DNA from: Spirodela intermedia
Lineage: Eukaryota > Streptophyta > Magnoliopsida > Alismatales > Araceae
DNA: 64,000 nucleotides
Direction: 5' to 3'
Assembly (NCBI GenBank): GCA_902729315.2
Contig: LR746269.1
Location: forward strand, 3,420,001-3,484,000
In this document: positions 61,801 to 64,000 of the stretch, in pieces
Numbering within the stretch: the first letter of the stretch is position 1
How the letters are laid out: the number at the start of each line of letters is the position of its first letter
Made by a program: the position numbers and the translations under genes
The notes under the pieces: generated by a model
Seen by the model: the letters and a program-made list of their open reading frames with translations, nothing else
The model's database searches: none
What the model was told of the DNA's origin: nothing

Positions 61801-62946
61801 AGTAACTGCTTTACTACTAAATAAAGTAACAACAGATTTTGGCATGTTTAATGTTTAGCACATTATTATTTAGGAGAGCAGCAATAGTAGGATTTTTATT
61901 CTCTTTATGAGATTTTTATTTGTTATCATATCAAGTAACCCTTGAAGATTCAAGGGTTGTTGTTTATCCTCGTGGATTTATTGGTCGTCAAAATCATTTC
62001 TTAAGAATTCCAGGACTAAGGAGTTGATGGTTGTGGATTTAATACTCCATTTACATTCTCTCTTTCGTTGCCACGTCTATAATATTTGTATGTAGGACTA
62101 CTTTTGCTATCACAGATTTTCCTGCACATGGATGCCATATTTTCTAGCCATGTAGTAAAAGTAATTGGACTCCTAAAATATTGGCTAATGTTGGCTAACA
62201 TCTTCCATATTGTATCATATGATAAATTAGCATGTTTACTGAAAGAGTGATTTATAATTATTTAATGACATACCTTCTTTTGTTAGGGCCGAACCATAGT
62301 GCCTAAGTCAAGATGACGCCCGCTATCCCCCATCACTTTATTCCATTATTTTGGGATTTAAAAACCTGTTACTGAGTAAAGAAATCTAGGGAAAGGCCAC
62401 CTCATCCCTTCCTATTCAACACTTTCCAAGTAACCCAATTGGTTCATAGCCATCTGCACATCAGAGCATGATTTGGGTGGGAAAGGAACCCAAGAGAACT
62501 AGAACCTCCTCGTTCCTACCTAATTCATGCTGTAAGAGGCCAGGACTAGTAAAGCAAAAGGACTGGTAGGATATCATGAATGGTGAGAGGCCAAACAGAT
62601 TGCTAGAAGCCATTTGTAATGCCAACATGAGACAATCCAGCCAGGATAGAATTGCTTGCACAGACAGGCCCGTCTGACAAAAAATGAAAGCGTATAAAAA
62701 GATAACTATGGCACGAAATGCAATGCAGTCATCAGGTGGAGAGATATAGGCGTGTGGGCATGGAGAAAATTGAGAAACTCACAAGAAAGCTCCATTGGCC
62801 TTTTCTCTGTCGCACCTTCTCTCCTCAGCTCCCAGCAGATATCCTGAGAACTCCACCCAAATGAAGTACAACTCCCTCACACTCATCCCTTTGAGGTGAG
62901 AGCTTGGACAAGACCTTTCAATTCATCTGATCTGATGAGTCAGTGA
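55828..62946. other. Gene-poor AT-rich region
   Basis: No protein family is recognised in 7 kb. The first 0.9 kb (to about 56.7 kb) is GC-richer and includes an open frame on the minus strand (56051-56485) with no recognisable homology. The rest is AT-rich with scattered short frames and looks like decayed repeats. Three loosely similar roughly 35-bp blocks about 60 bp apart occur at 60561-60715 (shared GA(C/T)T(A/C)C..CAACTA and CCACTGAA). 62.4-62.9 kb is probably the 3' flank of the DCL-like gene. Confidence 0.5.
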
Positions 62947-63111
62947 TCATGCGCGTTTGAAATTCTCTCTTATAAATCTTTCAGCAGAAGCAGGGTACTT
63001 CATTCTGATGTACTCACGGAGGCACTTCTGATAGGAGAAGTCAATGAAGACGCCATCTGTCCGGACAACAAACAAGCATCTGGAATTTCTAAATCGAGGA
63101 TGCCGGTCAAC
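62947..63111 (-). CDS. DCL/DUF3223-domain protein, last exon only
   Basis: A single 55-codon exon (including TGA at 62947-62949) behind a pyrimidine-rich acceptor ending CATGAAG|GTTGAC. It encodes VDRHPRFRNSRCLFVVRTDG and then DFSYQKCLREYIRMKYP, with a basic end (RENFKRA). This is the C-terminal half of the DCL (DEFECTIVE CHLOROPLASTS AND LEAVES) / DUF3223 domain. The domain occurs in plastid rRNA-processing DCL proteins and also at the C-terminus of the RNA polymerase IV/V largest subunits; this sequence looks more like the DCL-type proteins. Upstream exons were not found in 63112-64000 and are presumably beyond the right edge. Confidence 0.8.
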   Translation of the reverse strand, partial: VDRHPRFRNSRCLFVVRTDGVFIDFSYQKCLREYIRMKYPASAERFIRENFKRA

Positions 63112-64000
63112 CTTCATGAGAAACGAAACAAAAAATTAGCTCAAAATATTGAAAGTAGAGCTAATCGGTAATTTTCAACTCTACAGAATCTATCAGCACT
63201 CATGGAACAAGGAGAAAAATGAAGGCAAGGATTCCCAAGGTGACAGTATGAACTGATGAGTCCAAAATTCTTTAACTACATTGATGGTTAAAACATGGGA
63301 AGATATAAGATGTGGCTGCCAGACTTCATTTTTCTAGTTGCTCTTGTTCAATCAGAGTAATGCCTGAAGTCATAGGCTTGAATGTTTAAACAATCTCATA
63401 TTTCCACATGATTAACTAAAGCTTCAGAAAACACGAGCATTTAGGACCAATGAAATATACAGGTGAGCAACAACCTTGACGTAAGAACTCGATTTCCCTC
63501 CCCCACATAAAACTCGGAATTATTTAGCTTATGTAGGGTAAATTGAAAATAAGGTCTGCATAGATGAGTGGCAGCAGTAAAGATTCTTGGATTCTGCCTA
63601 TGCAAGATGAATGAAGCAAGTTTAAGCGGATAATGCATGGACTTCAATTTTTGCACTAGAAATTACCTCTTGGCATAAAATGATCATTTACTAGTAAAAC
63701 TAATTTAATAGGTTAGATGGTCAAGAGCAAGGGAAGTTTAGTTGCTCAACCTTCTGTTAAGGAAGAAGAGATTAATTTGGAACCTATGCACAAGTTCACT
63801 GAGAGTATATTTTTTAAATCAATTCATAAAGTCTGTAAAGAGCAAGCCCCTCATTTTTAAGATCTCCAAGTGTCAAATACCTTCTTTTAAACATAACAAC
63901 CTGTTCATTAACTGAACAACTTGGCCTTTGTACAAGTAACCAACTTTTTTCACAGACGTTTCTAGAGGCAAGGGGATACCTTATTCCTAAAACAAAATGA
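63112..64000. other. Presumed intron of the DCL-like gene
   Basis: AT-rich. No exon encoding the start of the DCL domain (the stretch before HPRF) could be found on the minus strand, so this is most likely intron. Confidence 0.45.

Overview
The window is nuclear DNA from a flowering plant. The genes are broken by many short GT-AG introns, the products are plant-specific families (auxilin-like protein, mitochondrial gamma carbonic anhydrase, phenylcoumaran/isoflavone reductase-like protein, chlorophyll dephytylase, plant U-box E3, very-long-chain 3-ketoacyl-CoA synthase), and there are LTR retrotransposons with initiator-methionine-tRNA primer sites. GC-rich, Ala/Gly-rich first exons and abundant (CT)n/(GA)n tracts suggest a monocot, but this is only an impression; the species cannot be named from the sequence.

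Layout. 1-42 kb is gene-dense and comparatively GC-rich. In order: the 5' part of an auxilin-like gene (minus, runs off the left edge), gamma carbonic anhydrase (minus, 5444-11641), an isoflavone-reductase-like NADPH reductase (minus, 13130-14377), chlorophyll dephytylase CLD1 (minus, 14792-17329), a TMEM53/DUF829 hydrolase-fold protein (plus, 18123-20806), phosphopantetheine adenylyltransferase (plus, 21274-22452), a small plant-specific protein of unknown function (minus, 22595-23391), a bHLH factor of the CIB/BEE/HBI type (minus, 25413-27405) and a PUB5-like U-box/ARM E3 ligase (minus, 30530-39337). A 3.96-kb Ty1/copia element (33350-37310) with target-site duplication sits antisense in intron 3 of the U-box gene. 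About 680 bp of nearly pure GA/GGA purine tract lies at 29.45-30.12 kb.

From about 42.4 to 51.2 kb and from about 56.7 to 62.9 kb the DNA is AT-rich and essentially gene-free. The first of these stretches holds an eroded copia gag interrupted by a roughly 1.0-kb non-coding TRIM-like LTR element. Between them is a small gene island: an alpha/beta hydrolase (minus, 51234-52651) and an intronless 3-ketoacyl-CoA synthase (minus, 53838-55454). The last exon of a DCL/DUF3223 gene (minus, 62947-63111) is near the right edge.

The genes are housekeeping or regulatory genes of unrelated pathways (clathrin uncoating, complex I, phenylpropanoid reduction, chlorophyll turnover, CoA synthesis, transcription, ubiquitination, wax/sphingolipid elongation). 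I see no operon-like or biosynthetic cluster logic and no convincing undescribed system. The most interesting material is structural: the intronic copia, the nested TRIM-like element, the purine megatract, a probable GC-AG intron and some unusual splice junctions. Exon boundaries were derived by hand from splice consensus, reading phase and remembered family alignments, not from transcripts.
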